Positions 18,443 to 29,371 of a stretch of 64,000 nt of DNA are shown piece by piece (within the stretch, counting starts at the first letter, position 1; the number at the start of each line of letters is the position of its first letter). This DNA comes from Phenylobacterium sp. (GTDB lineage Bacteria; Pseudomonadota; Alphaproteobacteria; Caulobacterales; Caulobacteraceae), in NCBI GenBank assembly GCA_018001015.1, contig JAGNIV010000002.1, positions 1-64,000 of the forward strand, read 5' to 3'. A program made the translations under genes and the position numbers. The notes below the pieces were generated by a model. It was not told where the DNA came from and searched no databases. It saw nothing but the letters and a program-made list of their open reading frames with translations.

Positions 18443-21400
18443 GTGGCCCGTCCGACATCGAGGAGGTGGTCCACGAGGTGGAAGAGGCGGTGGTGAAGGT
18501 CGCCAGGAGCCGGGGCCTGCCCAAGGCCATCGTCGCCGTCTGCGTCATCATCGCCATCGTGCTGTCTGGCCTGCTGCTCGCCACCCGCTACGGTGTCCTC
18601 CTGCCCCAGGGTCGCCATCTGATCGAGGCGCGCGCCAACGACCTCAAGCTCGGCCGCTTCGGCAGGCTGAACATCGAGGGGCTGTCCGGCGACGTCTGGC
18701 GCCACTTCGCCCTGCGCCGCCTGACCATCTCCGACGAGAAGGGCGTCTGGCTTGAGGCGAGGAACCTCAACGTTTCCTGGCATTACGCGGAACTCCTGCA
18801 GCGCAGGTTGCACGCCGAGTCGATCACCGCCCAGCAGGTCACGATCCTGCGCCGCCCGACCCTGACGCCGAAACAGAAGTCCCGCGGCCTGCCGGTCTCG
18901 TTCGACATCGACCTGATCAAGGCTCGACTCGAACTGCAGCCCGCCTTCAGCTACCGGCGGGGTGTCTACGACGTGACCGGGAACCTCGACGTTCAGCGGC
19001 GTGGCCGCGGCCAACGGGGAAGAATTTCCGCCGCCAGCGTCCTGCATGCCGGGGACCACCTCAATCTCCAGTTCGACCTTGGCAAGAACCTGCCCCTGCT
19101 GCTGGTGGCCGATGCCCACGAGGCCCGAGGCGGGGCCCTGGCCGGCGCGCTCGGGCTGCCCGCCGATCAGCCCTTCGATCTCAAGGCCCGCGCCGATGGC
19201 AAGATGTCGAGCGGCAAGCTCGCCGCCGTCGCCACATTCGGCGGCGCGAAGCCGCTGGAGATGCGGGGCGCCTGGACCCCTGAGGGCGGCCAGGCCAGCG
19301 GCCGCTTGGACCTCACCGCATCGACCCTGACCCGCAAGCTATCCGGCCGCCTCGGCCCAGAGGCTCTTTTCGTCATCACCGGCGCCAGGGCCGAGCCGGG
19401 CCTCTATGCCCTTTCGGCCCGCGTGCAGTCGGCCAACCTGACCGTGCTGGCCAAGGGCAAGGGCAATCTCGGCGAACGTCGCACCGGCCCCAAGGGCCTG
19501 GCCCTGACCCTAGACACCGCCAACCTCTCCAAGATCAGCGGTGGGCCGCAGATGGGGCCGGCGCGGGCCGTGGGCATCCTGACCGGGACCGCCGACGACG
19601 CCCGCTTCGTCGGGACCGCGGCGGTTGATCGCCTGAAGCTCGGATCCTACGGCCTGGACCGGATCAGCGGGCCCGTGCAGCTCACCCGCAAGGCCGGCGT
19701 CCTTAGCGTGAAGGGGCAGGCCAGCGGCGCAGGCGGGCAGGGGACGGGTGTTCTGGCCGCCATCCTCGGGGCCAAGCCCAGCGCCAGCTTCGACGCCCAG
19801 CGTCTCGCCGACGGCCGCCTCTCCCTGCGCGACCTGGAGGCGACGGGCGCGGGCTTGAAGGTGCAAGCCAGCGGCGGCCGGGGGCTGATCGGCGGCCTCA
19901 ACTTCAAGGGCCGCGCCGAGGTTTCCAACCTTGCCGCCGCCAGGACCGGCGCCAAGGGCTCGGCGTCGGCCACCTGGAGCGCGACCCAGGGCGGCCCGGG
20001 CAAACCCTGGACCCTGTCGGCCGACGCCAAGGGCGCTGGGTTCGCCTCCGGGTTTGCTGAGCTTGACCGACTGCTGGGCGCGTCGCCGAGCCTGTCGGCC
20101 AAGGGCAATATCCAGGACGGAAAGATATCCCTGGCCAGCGCTGAGCTGAACGGCGCGGCCGTCAAGGCGACCAGCGCGGGCGTCCTCGAGAACGGCGCGC
20201 TGAAGTTCAAGCTGGACTGGTCGGCTGACGGCCCGTTCCGCGCCGGCCCTGTGGAGATCACGGGCAAGGCCAGGGGCTCTGGCGCCATCACCGGCACGCT
20301 CGCTGAACCCCGCGCCGACCTGCTGGCCGATTTCGACGCCCTGGACGTGCCTCGCCTGCCTCTTGAGGCGGCGCACATGACACTGACCTGCATGCGCCGG
20401 CCGGACGGCTCCAGCGGCTTGGTGACGCTCGCCGCCACCAGCGAGTATGGCCCTGCGGTCGGCAAGGCCGCCTTCCGGTTCCCGCAGGGTGGCGTCGACC
20501 TCAGCGACGTCGCCATCGATGCGGGCGGCTTGAAGGCGTCCGGCGCCCTGGCCCTGCGCCGGTCCACGCCCTCGTCCGCCGACCTGAAGATCATGCTCTC
20601 CAAGGGAGCCTTCCTGGAAGCGGGACAGGTGACGGGGGCCGTGAAGATTATCGACGCTTCGGGCGGCCCGCGGGCCAGCCTCAACCTGCGGGCCGTGAAC
20701 GCCGTCCTGCCGGGCTCCCGCGTCGCCATCAGCACGGGTCAGCTTACCGCCGACGGCCCTCTCGACCGACTGCCCTATGCCGCCGACGCCAAGGGCGCGT
20801 CGAGCAACGCCGCCTGGGCCTTCAACGGCAAGGGCGTCATCAGCCAGACCCGGCCGGGCTACGCCATCGCCTTTGACGGCATGGGCCGCTATGGCAGCCG
20901 CGACCTGCGCACCCTGGAGACCGCCGTCTTCAAGATCGCCGGTCGCGAGCGCAGCGCCCGCCTGCGACTGGCGGCGTCCGACGGCGGGGAGATCGAGCTG
21001 GACGGTCGTCTGGCTGGAGACACCGCCCAGGTCCGCGCCCAGTTGCGCCAACTGGGCCTGGGCCTCTTCAACGAGGATCTCACGGGCAAGATCGACGCCG
21101 ACCTCAACCTGGCCGGCAAGGGCGCGCGTCTCGACGGGACACTGGATGCGAAACTGGAGGATGCGCGGGCCAAGGGGTCCGATGCCTCCCAGGGCCTGGA
21201 CGGCACGCTGAAGGCCCGGCTGGCCGATAGCAGCCTGGCCATCGACGCCGACTTCACCAATACCGGAGGCCTCAAGGCCACCGCCAATCTCGTCCTGCCC
21301 GCGGAGGCTTCCGCCGCACCGTTCCGGGTCGCCATCAACCGCCAGAAACCCATCCGTGGGCGGGTCTTCGCCGACGGTGAGGTTAAGCCCCTATGGGACC

Positions 21401-22620
21401 TGCTGGTGGGCGGCGAGCGGGAGCTGGCGGGCCATGTGCGGCTGGATGGAACCCTCGGCGGGACCCTGAGCGACATCAGGACTCGCGGCGAGGCGTCGGT
21501 GGACGACGGGCGGTTCTCCGACGGCGCCACCGGACTGACCCTGCGCAGCGTGATCCTGCGCGCCACCCTGACCGACAACGTGATCAACGTCACCCGCGCC
21601 ACCGGCGCCGATGGCCACGGCGGTTCGGCCACGGGTTCGGGCCGGATCAGCCAGGATGGGGTCAGCACCTTCAAGCTCGACCTCACCGGCTTCCGGCTGA
21701 TCGACAACGACCAGGCCACCGCCTCGGCCAGCGGCCAGGTCACCCTGGACCGGGATGTCGCGGGAAAGGTCCGCGTGGCCGGCAAGCTGCTGGTGGAACG
21801 CGCCGACGTCTCGGCCAGGACCCCCACCCCCTCCGGCGTTGTTCCCATGGAGGTGGTCGAGGTCAACAAGCCGGTCGACCTGCGCGCCGCCCAGCAGGCC
21901 GTCGCCCGGCAGGGGCTTGGGGTGAACCTCGACATCACCCTGACGGCGCCCCGTCGGATCTATCTGCGCGGGCGCGGTCTGGACGTGGAGCTCTCTCTTG
22001 ACGCCCATGTCGGCGGGACGACAAACCGGCCGGTGCTCTCCGGCGTGGCCCGCGTCGTGCGCGGCGACTACGACTTCGCCGGCAAGCGCTTCGAGTTCGA
22101 CGAGCGTGGCGTGGTCTATCTGGCGACCTCGCCGCGGGACATCCGCCTCAGCCTCTCGGCCACCCGTGATGACCCCTCGCTGACGGCGGTGGTCAGCATC
22201 CGCGGCACGGCGGCCAAGCCGGAGATCACCCTGTCCTCGACGCCCACCCTGCCCAATGACGAGGTGCTGTCGAACGTGCTGTTTGGTCGTTCGGCGTCTC
22301 AGCTGTCGCCCCTTGAAGCGGCTCAGTTGGCCTCGGCGCTTTCTTCCCTGGCGGGCGGCGGCGGCTTCGACGTCATCGGCAACCTGCGCACCTTCGCGGG
22401 CCTGGACCGCCTGGCGGTGGGCGGCGGCGGCGAAAGCGGCATGACAATTTCCGGCGGCAAGTACCTGACAGACGATGTTTATCTGGAACTGACCGGCGGC
22501 GGCCGCGAGGGACCTTCGGCCCAGGTGGAGTGGCGCGTCCGCAAGAACCTGTCCATCATCTCCAAGCTCGCCGGCCAGGGGGACGGCAAGCTCGCGGTGC
22601 GCTGGCGCAAGGACTACTGA
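18439..22620 (+). CDS. tamB: Translocation and assembly module inner-membrane protein TamB
   Basis: TamB (1393 residues) is anchored by one N-terminal membrane helix (about residues 31-53). A very long beta-helical periplasmic region of repeating strands follows, and the protein ends with the DUF490/TamB domain (GDYDFAGKRFEFDERGVVYL near 1210, TLPNDEVLSNVLFGRS near 1268). It is proposed to bridge inner and outer membranes as a hydrophobic groove for lipids or partner proteins. It starts with TTG overlapping the tamA TGA. Its length is in the normal range for the family. Confidence 0.93.
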   Translation: MSGPSDIEEVVHEVEEAVVKVARSRGLPKAIVAVCVIIAIVLSGLLLATRYGVLLPQGRHLIEARANDLKLGRFGRLNIEGLSGDVWRHFALRRLTISDEKGVWLEARNLNVSWHYAELLQRRLHAESITAQQVTILRRPTLTPKQKSRGLPVSFDIDLIKARLELQPAFSYRRGVYDVTGNLDVQRRGRGQRGRISAASVLHAGDHLNLQFDLGKNLPLLLVADAHEARGGALAGALGLPADQPFDLKARADGKMSSGKLAAVATFGGAKPLEMRGAWTPEGGQASGRLDLTASTLTRKLSGRLGPEALFVITGARAEPGLYALSARVQSANLTVLAKGKGNLGERRTGPKGLALTLDTANLSKISGGPQMGPARAVGILTGTADDARFVGTAAVDRLKLGSYGLDRISGPVQLTRKAGVLSVKGQASGAGGQGTGVLAAILGAKPSASFDAQRLADGRLSLRDLEATGAGLKVQASGGRGLIGGLNFKGRAEVSNLAAARTGAKGSASATWSATQGGPGKPWTLSADAKGAGFASGFAELDRLLGASPSLSAKGNIQDGKISLASAELNGAAVKATSAGVLENGALKFKLDWSADGPFRAGPVEITGKARGSGAITGTLAEPRADLLADFDALDVPRLPLEAAHMTLTCMRRPDGSSGLVTLAATSEYGPAVGKAAFRFPQGGVDLSDVAIDAGGLKASGALALRRSTPSSADLKIMLSKGAFLEAGQVTGAVKIIDASGGPRASLNLRAVNAVLPGSRVAISTGQLTADGPLDRLPYAADAKGASSNAAWAFNGKGVISQTRPGYAIAFDGMGRYGSRDLRTLETAVFKIAGRERSARLRLAASDGGEIELDGRLAGDTAQVRAQLRQLGLGLFNEDLTGKIDADLNLAGKGARLDGTLDAKLEDARAKGSDASQGLDGTLKARLADSSLAIDADFTNTGGLKATANLVLPAEASAAPFRVAINRQKPIRGRVFADGEVKPLWDLLVGGERELAGHVRLDGTLGGTLSDIRTRGEASVDDGRFSDGATGLTLRSVILRATLTDNVINVTRATGADGHGGSATGSGRISQDGVSTFKLDLTGFRLIDNDQATASASGQVTLDRDVAGKVRVAGKLLVERADVSARTPTPSGVVPMEVVEVNKPVDLRAAQQAVARQGLGVNLDITLTAPRRIYLRGRGLDVELSLDAHVGGTTNRPVLSGVARVVRGDYDFAGKRFEFDERGVVYLATSPRDIRLSLSATRDDPSLTAVVSIRGTAAKPEITLSSTPTLPNDEVLSNVLFGRSASQLSPLEAAQLASALSSLAGGGGFDVIGNLRTFAGLDRLAVGGGGESGMTISGGKYLTDDVYLELTGGGREGPSAQVEWRVRKNLSIISKLAGQGDGKLAVRWRKDY

Positions 22621-22622
22621 CG

Positions 22623-22988
22623 ATGCGGGCGATGATCGTCCTCGCAGGGCTGCTGGCCCTGGCGGCCTGCGAGGAGACGCTGAAGCCGCCGCTGCACACC
22701 GGCGTCTGCTGGCGCCTGGCCCCGGCCATGAACGGCGCCCGGGATTTCCGGCCGATGTCCAATAGCGTCCCCAATCTCCAGGCCTGCGCCATCCAGCTTG
22801 AGGGCCTGCGCCTGAAGCACAGGGCGCCTGTCACCGGCGCTTATCAGGGCCAGATCATCTACGTCACCAAGGATGAGATCACCGCCGCCGCCAGCAGCAA
22901 GGCCCGCCGCTACCCGCTCTTTACGCCAGAACAGCGGATGCAGGTGGACAAGGGCTTGACCGAAATGATGCGGCAGGAAGGCCGCTAA
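22623..22988 (+). CDS. Small lipoprotein of unknown function
   Basis: This 121-residue protein has a lipoprotein signal with lipobox LLALAAC (Cys16). Its mature part contains two further cysteines (GVCWRL, QACAIQ) that could pair in the periplasm. The ATG is 2 bases after tamB, so it is the third gene of the tam operon. No known family is recognised. It converges on phhA with a 4-base overlap. Confidence 0.75.
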   Translation: MRAMIVLAGLLALAACEETLKPPLHTGVCWRLAPAMNGARDFRPMSNSVPNLQACAIQLEGLRLKHRAPVTGAYQGQIIYVTKDEITAAASSKARRYPLFTPEQRMQVDKGLTEMMRQEGR

Positions 22989-23830
22989 GCCTTCGCCGCA
23001 TAGGCCTGGCTGCCGGCTGTGAACACCCGGTCGCCGGGCGCGATCGCCGCGATGGGGATATCCCCCGACGTCGCCAGCCGGCCGTACAGCGCCCCGAAGT
23101 CCTGCAGGGTGGCGTCCAGCAGGGCTTTTAGGGAGGGGATCACGAAATAGACCTGCTGGAAGTCGTCGATCCGGTAGGGGGTGCGCATCACCCGCTCCAG
23201 GTTAAATCCCAGCCGGTTGGGGGAGGGGTCGTCCAGGGCGAAGATCGACTCCGCGTGGGACGAGACGATGCCTGCCCCATAGATCCGCAGGCCCGCCGGC
23301 GTCTCCAGCAGGCCGAACTCAACGGTGTACCAGTAGAGCCTGGCCAGGTTGTGCAGTTGGCCGCGGCCGAGCGCGCTCAGGCCGCCCTCGCCATAGGCCT
23401 GCACGTAGTCGGCGAAGACCGGGTCCGTCAGCATCGGCACGTGGCCGAAGACATCGTGGAAGATGTCGGGCTCCTGCAGGTAGTCCAGTTGGTCGGGCTT
23501 GCGGATGAACCGGCCGGCTGGGAACCGGCGGTTGGCCAAGTGCTCGAAGAACGCCGCGTCCGGAACCAGGCCCGGCACGGCGACCACGGTCCAACCGGTC
23601 AGCCGGTTCAGCTCCTCGTTGATCCGCGCGAAGTCGGGAATGCCGCCGCGATGCAGGTCCAGCACGTCCAGGCCGTGCAGGAAGGCGTCGCAGGCCCGGC
23701 CCGGCAGCAACTTGGATTGCCGCTCATAGAGGGTCATCCACACCTGGTGCTCGGCCGGCGTATAGGCCTGCCAGTCCTGGTCGATGGTCCAGTCGGACCG
23801 TGTGTCTGGGGGCGGGCCATCAGCGCTCAT
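22985..23830 (-). CDS. phhA: Phenylalanine-4-hydroxylase
   Basis: PhhA (281 residues) hydroxylates phenylalanine to tyrosine with tetrahydropterin, O2 and non-heme iron. The iron ligands are H125 and H130 in HDVFGHVP and E171 in YWYTVEFGLLE. It is the single-domain bacterial type without a regulatory domain. The start at 23830 (MSADGPPP) is chosen because the upstream frame only reads through an intergenic repeat (PGPSPIEGEG). No pterin dehydratase gene (phhB) adjoins it. Confidence 0.96.
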   Translation of the reverse strand: MSADGPPPDTRSDWTIDQDWQAYTPAEHQVWMTLYERQSKLLPGRACDAFLHGLDVLDLHRGGIPDFARINEELNRLTGWTVVAVPGLVPDAAFFEHLANRRFPAGRFIRKPDQLDYLQEPDIFHDVFGHVPMLTDPVFADYVQAYGEGGLSALGRGQLHNLARLYWYTVEFGLLETPAGLRIYGAGIVSSHAESIFALDDPSPNRLGFNLERVMRTPYRIDDFQQVYFVIPSLKALLDATLQDFGALYGRLATSGDIPIAAIAPGDRVFTAGSQAYAAKA

Positions 23831-23939
23831 CGGCGCAGAATGGAGCCAATTGGACGAAAGTTCCGTTCGAACTGCGCCGATATTCGGGGGGCGCCCGGGA
23901 AAACCTTGCGCGGAAGGTGACCAGCGAGGAGGGAAACGC

Positions 23940-24088
23940 CCTTCTCCCTCGATGGGGGAAGGGCCGGGGATGGGCGTGGATGCAGAGCGGCGAAAACCGA
24001 GACCTGTTCGGCTCGCCGCCAAGCAGCGATCTCTCCGTCAATGCAGCCGGCGCACCCCCACCCAACCCTCCCCCATCGAGGGGGAGGG
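23940..24088. repeat. Pair of inverted intergenic repeats between phhA and hspQ
   Basis: Copy 1 (23940-23980) contains CCCTCGATGGGGGAAGGG, and copy 2 (24051-24088) is its inverted counterpart with CCCTCCCCCATCGAGGGG. About 70 bases separate the copies, so the region could fold into a large stem-loop. Copy 2 is itself a short hairpin. It fills the gap upstream of phhA. Confidence 0.7.
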
Positions 24089-24099
24089 CTTAGGCAAGT

Positions 24100-24486
24100 C
24101 TAGTGGCTGATGCGCGGCCGCAGGGTGTAGTGGCCCTCGGCGAAGGATTCGAAGATCAGCGGCGCCTGCGGATGGCCCACCGGCTCGCCGCTGTCGTCGG
24201 GCAGCAGGTTCTGCTCGGAGACGTAGGCGACATAGGAGTTGTCATCGTTCTCGGCCAGCAGGTGGTAGAACGGCTGGTCCTTGCGCGGCCGGATGTGCTC
24301 CGGAATCGACTGCCACCACTCCTCGGTATTGGCGAAGGTGGGATCGACGTCGAAGATCACGCCGCGGAACGCGAACACGCGGTGCTTCACGACATCGCCG
24401 ATGGCGAACTTGGCCAGCCGCACGTCCGCGATCGCCGCGGGGTTGGGCAGGTGGCCGGCGTTTGGCTTTGCGAGTCGAGCGTCCAT
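24100..24486 (-). CDS. hspQ: Heat shock protein HspQ
   Basis: This 128-residue protein matches HspQ/YccV, described as a heat-shock factor that binds hemimethylated oriC DNA in vitro and modulates the Lon protease in enterobacteria. The core KFAIGDVVKHRVFAFRGVIF, the EEWWQSIP stretch and the DQPFYHLLAEND signature are intact. It has a short N-terminal extension (about 24 residues). It is divergent from ppx and its stop faces the repeat pair upstream of phhA. Confidence 0.92.
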   Translation of the reverse strand: MDARLAKPNAGHLPNPAAIADVRLAKFAIGDVVKHRVFAFRGVIFDVDPTFANTEEWWQSIPEHIRPRKDQPFYHLLAENDDNSYVAYVSEQNLLPDDSGEPVGHPQAPLIFESFAEGHYTLRPRISH

Positions 24487-24643
24487 GAACAGAATCTACA
24501 CCGTCGTACCTAACTGGGAGGTGAACGTAGCGCTCACGCGTCCGTGTTCAAGAGCGCGCCTTCCGGCAGGCGAATGGTCTTGCTACAGTCGCCGTGAAAC
24601 GAGGCGCCCGTACCGGCGACTGCGAAGGACTTAAGGTTGGTCC

Positions 24644-24718
24644 ATGTCTGAGGCGCGCAGAAACACGCGATGCGTGTTTCGCCCTCTTGGTCTACGCGCT
24701 TCCCGGGCGCCTGAATGA
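24644..24718 (+). CDS. Possible 24-residue leader peptide upstream of ppx
   Basis: An ATG at 24644, preceded by AAGG, opens a 24-codon frame. Its TGA (24716-24718) overlaps the ppx ATG as ATGA, the arrangement of translational coupling. The peptide is arginine-rich (6 Arg, including rare AGA and CGA codons) and the frame contains a 9-bp inverted repeat at 24660-24680. This may be chance; no homolog is known to me. Confidence 0.35.
   Translation: MSEARRNTRCVFRPLGLRASRAPE
24660..24680 (+). promoter_or_regulatory. Hairpin in the ppx leader
   Basis: GAAACACGC (24660-24668) and GCGTGTTTC (24672-24680) form a perfect 9-bp stem with a GAT loop, 35 bases ahead of the ppx start. It could influence ppx translation or be a dyad operator. 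No T-run follows. Confidence 0.5.
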
Positions 24719-25839
24719 GCGATCAGGCTGGAAGCGCGTCCGCGCCCGGCGCCAGTCGGAATGGCCGGGAGAGGTCCGGAGGGGATGCGCCCTGCTATGG
24801 CGCCCTCGACCTCGGAACCAACAACTGCAGGCTGTTGATCGCCACCCCCTCCGGCAAGAGCTTCCGGGTGGTGGAGGCCTATTCGCGGATCGTGCGGCTG
24901 GGGGAGGGGCTCAGCGCCAGCGGGAGGCTGTCGGAAGCGGCGATGGAGCGCGCCATGGCCGCCCTGAAGATCAGCGCCGAAAAGGTCCGCCGCCGTCGGG
25001 TGGTCAAGCTCAAGGCCATCGCCACCCAGGCCTGCCGCATGGCCGAGAACGGACAGGAATTCATCGATCGGGTGTTCGAGGAGACCGGCCTGCGCCTGCA
25101 GATCATCGCGCCCCGCGAGGAAGCCCAGCTCTCCGTCGCCGGCTGCCTCAACCTGCTGGACCGCACCGCCGACGCCGCCCTGGTGGTGGACGTGGGCGGA
25201 GGCTCCACCGAACTCTCCTGGGTCGATCTCAAGGGCGAGGGTCTGGAGGGTGAACTCAGCACCTTCGTGGCCTCCAAACTGCCCATCAAGGCCTGGCTCT
25301 CCATCCCCATCGGCGTCGTCACCCTGGCCGAACAGTTTCCCGAGGGGGAGACCGCCACCGAGGCCTGGTTCCGCGCCATGGTGGACCGGGTGAAGCGCGA
25401 TCTGGCCGCCTTCCGCCACGCCGATCCGCTGCGGCCGATCTTCGACGAGGACCGCGCCCACCTGATCGGCACCTCCGGCGCCATCACCAGCCTGGCCGGC
25501 ATGCACCTGGGGCTGCCGCGCTATGATCGCTCCCGCGTCGATGGCATCTGGATGACCCGCGACGAGTGCGAGGGCGCCGCGAACCTGCTGCTGAACCTCA
25601 CCGCCCAGCAGCGGGCCGACCAGCCCTGCATCGGCCCCGACCGTTCCGACCTGGTCCTGGCCGGCGCGGCCATCCTGCAGGCCGTGCAGGAGCTTTGGCC
25701 CTGCACCCGCGTCCGCGTCGCCGACCGTGGCCTGCGCGAGGGCATCCTGATGTCCCTGATGTCCGAGAGCGGCGGCGGACGCCGCCGCAAACGCCGCCGC
25801 GGCCGTCGCGGCAAACCCCTGGCCCAGGCCGCCGAATGA
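24715..25839 (+). CDS. ppx: Exopolyphosphatase / pppGpp phosphohydrolase (Ppx/GppA family)
   Basis: This 374-residue protein has the actin-like ATPase-fold signatures ALDLGTNNCRLLIA (about residue 30) and VVDVGGGSTELSW (about residue 160). It should release phosphate from polyphosphate and perhaps hydrolyse pppGpp, linking it to stress metabolism. It is the shorter single-core form, and ends with a very basic tail (RRKRRRGRRGK). Its stop overlaps the rlmE start (ATGA), a pairing I have seen in other alphaproteobacteria. Confidence 0.93.
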   Translation: MSDQAGSASAPGASRNGRERSGGDAPCYGALDLGTNNCRLLIATPSGKSFRVVEAYSRIVRLGEGLSASGRLSEAAMERAMAALKISAEKVRRRRVVKLKAIATQACRMAENGQEFIDRVFEETGLRLQIIAPREEAQLSVAGCLNLLDRTADAALVVDVGGGSTELSWVDLKGEGLEGELSTFVASKLPIKAWLSIPIGVVTLAEQFPEGETATEAWFRAMVDRVKRDLAAFRHADPLRPIFDEDRAHLIGTSGAITSLAGMHLGLPRYDRSRVDGIWMTRDECEGAANLLLNLTAQQRADQPCIGPDRSDLVLAGAAILQAVQELWPCTRVRVADRGLREGILMSLMSESGGGRRRKRRRGRRGKPLAQAAE

Positions 25840-26552
25840 CCGACGAACTCCCCCCGGCCCGCAAGCGCATGGTCAAGCCGCCGTTGGGCGGCTCCGAGGA
25901 AGGCCGTGGCAAGCCCGCGCGGCTGAAGACCGCCAAGATGCGGACCCCATCCTCCCAGGCCTGGCTGTCGCGCCAGGTCAACGACCCCTTCGCCGCCAAG
26001 GCCCGCGCCCACGGCTACCGGAGCCGCGCGGCCTACAAGCTCACCGAGATCGACGATCGCCTGCGGCTGCTGAAGCCCGGTGCGCGGGTCATCGACCTGG
26101 GGGCGGCTCCGGGCGGCTGGACCCAGGTGGCCGTCGAGCGTGGCGTCACCGCCATCGTCGGCGTCGACCTGCTGCCGGTCGATCCGATCTCGCCGGCCCA
26201 GATCATCGAGATGGACTTCACCGACCCCGCCTGCGGCCCGCTGCTGATCCAGATGCTGGGCGGACCGCCCGACGTGGTGCTGTCGGACATGGCCCCGAAC
26301 ACCGTCGGCCACCGCAAGACCGACCACCTGCGCATCATGGGGCTGATCGAGATCGGCGTGGACTTCGCCGTCAGCGTGCTCAAGCCCGGCGGGTCCTTCA
26401 TCGCCAAGGCCTTCCAGGGCGGCGAGACCTCCCTGGTCATCGCCAACCTCAAGCACCACTTCACCGAGGTGAAGAACATGAAGCCCAAGGCTTCGCGCGC
26501 GGACAGTTCCGAAACCTACTTGGTGGCCACGGGGTTCAAGGGCCGAAAGTAA
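25836..26552 (+). CDS. rlmE: 23S rRNA 2'-O-methyltransferase (U2552)
   Basis: RlmE/FtsJ (238 residues) methylates the 2'-OH of U2552 in the A-loop of 23S rRNA, promoting late 50S assembly. The SAM-binding motif VIDLGAAPGGWTQVA is present. So is the K-D-K-E tetrad: Lys in SRAAYKL, Asp in LSDMAPNT, Lys in FIAKAFQGG and Glu in SSETYLVA. An extra N-terminal segment of about 35 residues (basic) precedes the core. The ATG overlaps the ppx stop. Confidence 0.96.
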   Translation: MTDELPPARKRMVKPPLGGSEEGRGKPARLKTAKMRTPSSQAWLSRQVNDPFAAKARAHGYRSRAAYKLTEIDDRLRLLKPGARVIDLGAAPGGWTQVAVERGVTAIVGVDLLPVDPISPAQIIEMDFTDPACGPLLIQMLGGPPDVVLSDMAPNTVGHRKTDHLRIMGLIEIGVDFAVSVLKPGGSFIAKAFQGGETSLVIANLKHHFTEVKNMKPKASRADSSETYLVATGFKGRK

Positions 26553-26562
26553 CAATTCCTCC

Positions 26563-26661
26563 CCCGTCATCCCGGACGCCGATAGGCGATCCGGGACCCA
26601 GGGGCCAAGCGCATGCCCCCTGGGTCCCGGCTCTCCGCTACGCTCCGGCCGGGATGACGGG
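26563..26661. repeat. Nested inverted repeat between rlmE and katE
   Basis: Outer arms CCCGTCATCCCGG (26563-26575) and CCGGGATGACGGG (26649-26661) are exact inverted copies. Inner arms of 14 bases (26591-26604 and 26617-26630, CCGGGACCCAGGGG type) are also exact, with a 12-base loop. It lies between convergent genes and can act as a bidirectional terminator. A half copy of the outer arm recurs at 52723-52735. Confidence 0.8.
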
Positions 26662-26671
26662 ATGGGTGTTC

Positions 26672-28768
<2,097 letters not shown>

Positions 28769-29007
28769 GTGGAGGGTCCTGATCGAAGGCTGTGGGGTTG
28801 CTAGCCCCAACGCCGATCCGCACGATTGGTGACCGCCGCGGCGAATAAAAAGCCGCTCTGTCCGGCGTCCGACACAAGGCCCAGCAACGGTTTGCGGCGT
28901 CCGAACCTCGGCGGTCGCCACGGACAGGATCGCAAGTGGGTCATTTTCGGTGTCGGATCGCGCAGGCTCGGTTCGTCCTGGGTTCAGGCAGACAGCAGGA
29001 GACACCC

Positions 29008-29364
29008 ATGCCCTATGTCGACGGCTTCATCCTCGCGGTCCCCAAGGACAAGATCGAGGACTACAGGAAGATGGCCAGCCTGGGCGCCGAGGTCTGGAAG
29101 GACCTGGGCGCGCTCGCTTATGTCGAATGCATCGGCGACGACGTGCCCTATGGCGAACTGACCTCGTTCCCCCGCGCCGTCCAGGCCACCGACGACGAGG
29201 TCGTGATCTTCTCCTGGATCGTCTACGAGAGCCGCGAGGCGCGCGACGAGATCAACGCCAAGGTCATGAGCGATCCGCGCATGCGGCACTATGACCCGAG
29301 CAACACCCCCTTCGACGGCAAGCGGATGATCTATGGCGGCTTCCAGCCCTTCATCCAGGTCTAG
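29008..29364 (+). CDS. DUF1428 family protein
   Basis: This 118-residue protein begins [20 protein letters not shown] and contains [11 protein letters not shown] and the ending [10 protein letters not shown], all diagnostic for DUF1428, a dimeric ferredoxin-like-fold family of unknown function. The start follows AGGAG. Sharing the intergenic region with katE does not by itself imply a role in oxidative stress. Confidence 0.88.
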   Translation: MPYVDGFILAVPKDKIEDYRKMASLGAEVWKDLGALAYVECIGDDVPYGELTSFPRAVQATDDEVVIFSWIVYESREARDEINAKVMSDPRMRHYDPSNTPFDGKRMIYGGFQPFIQV

Positions 29365-29371
29365 GGCCTCC

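Noticed and set aside
19510-21051. A 513-codon minus-strand frame inside tamB
   Set aside because: It has repetitive Gly/Ala/Arg composition with no motif, and lies wholly within tamB.
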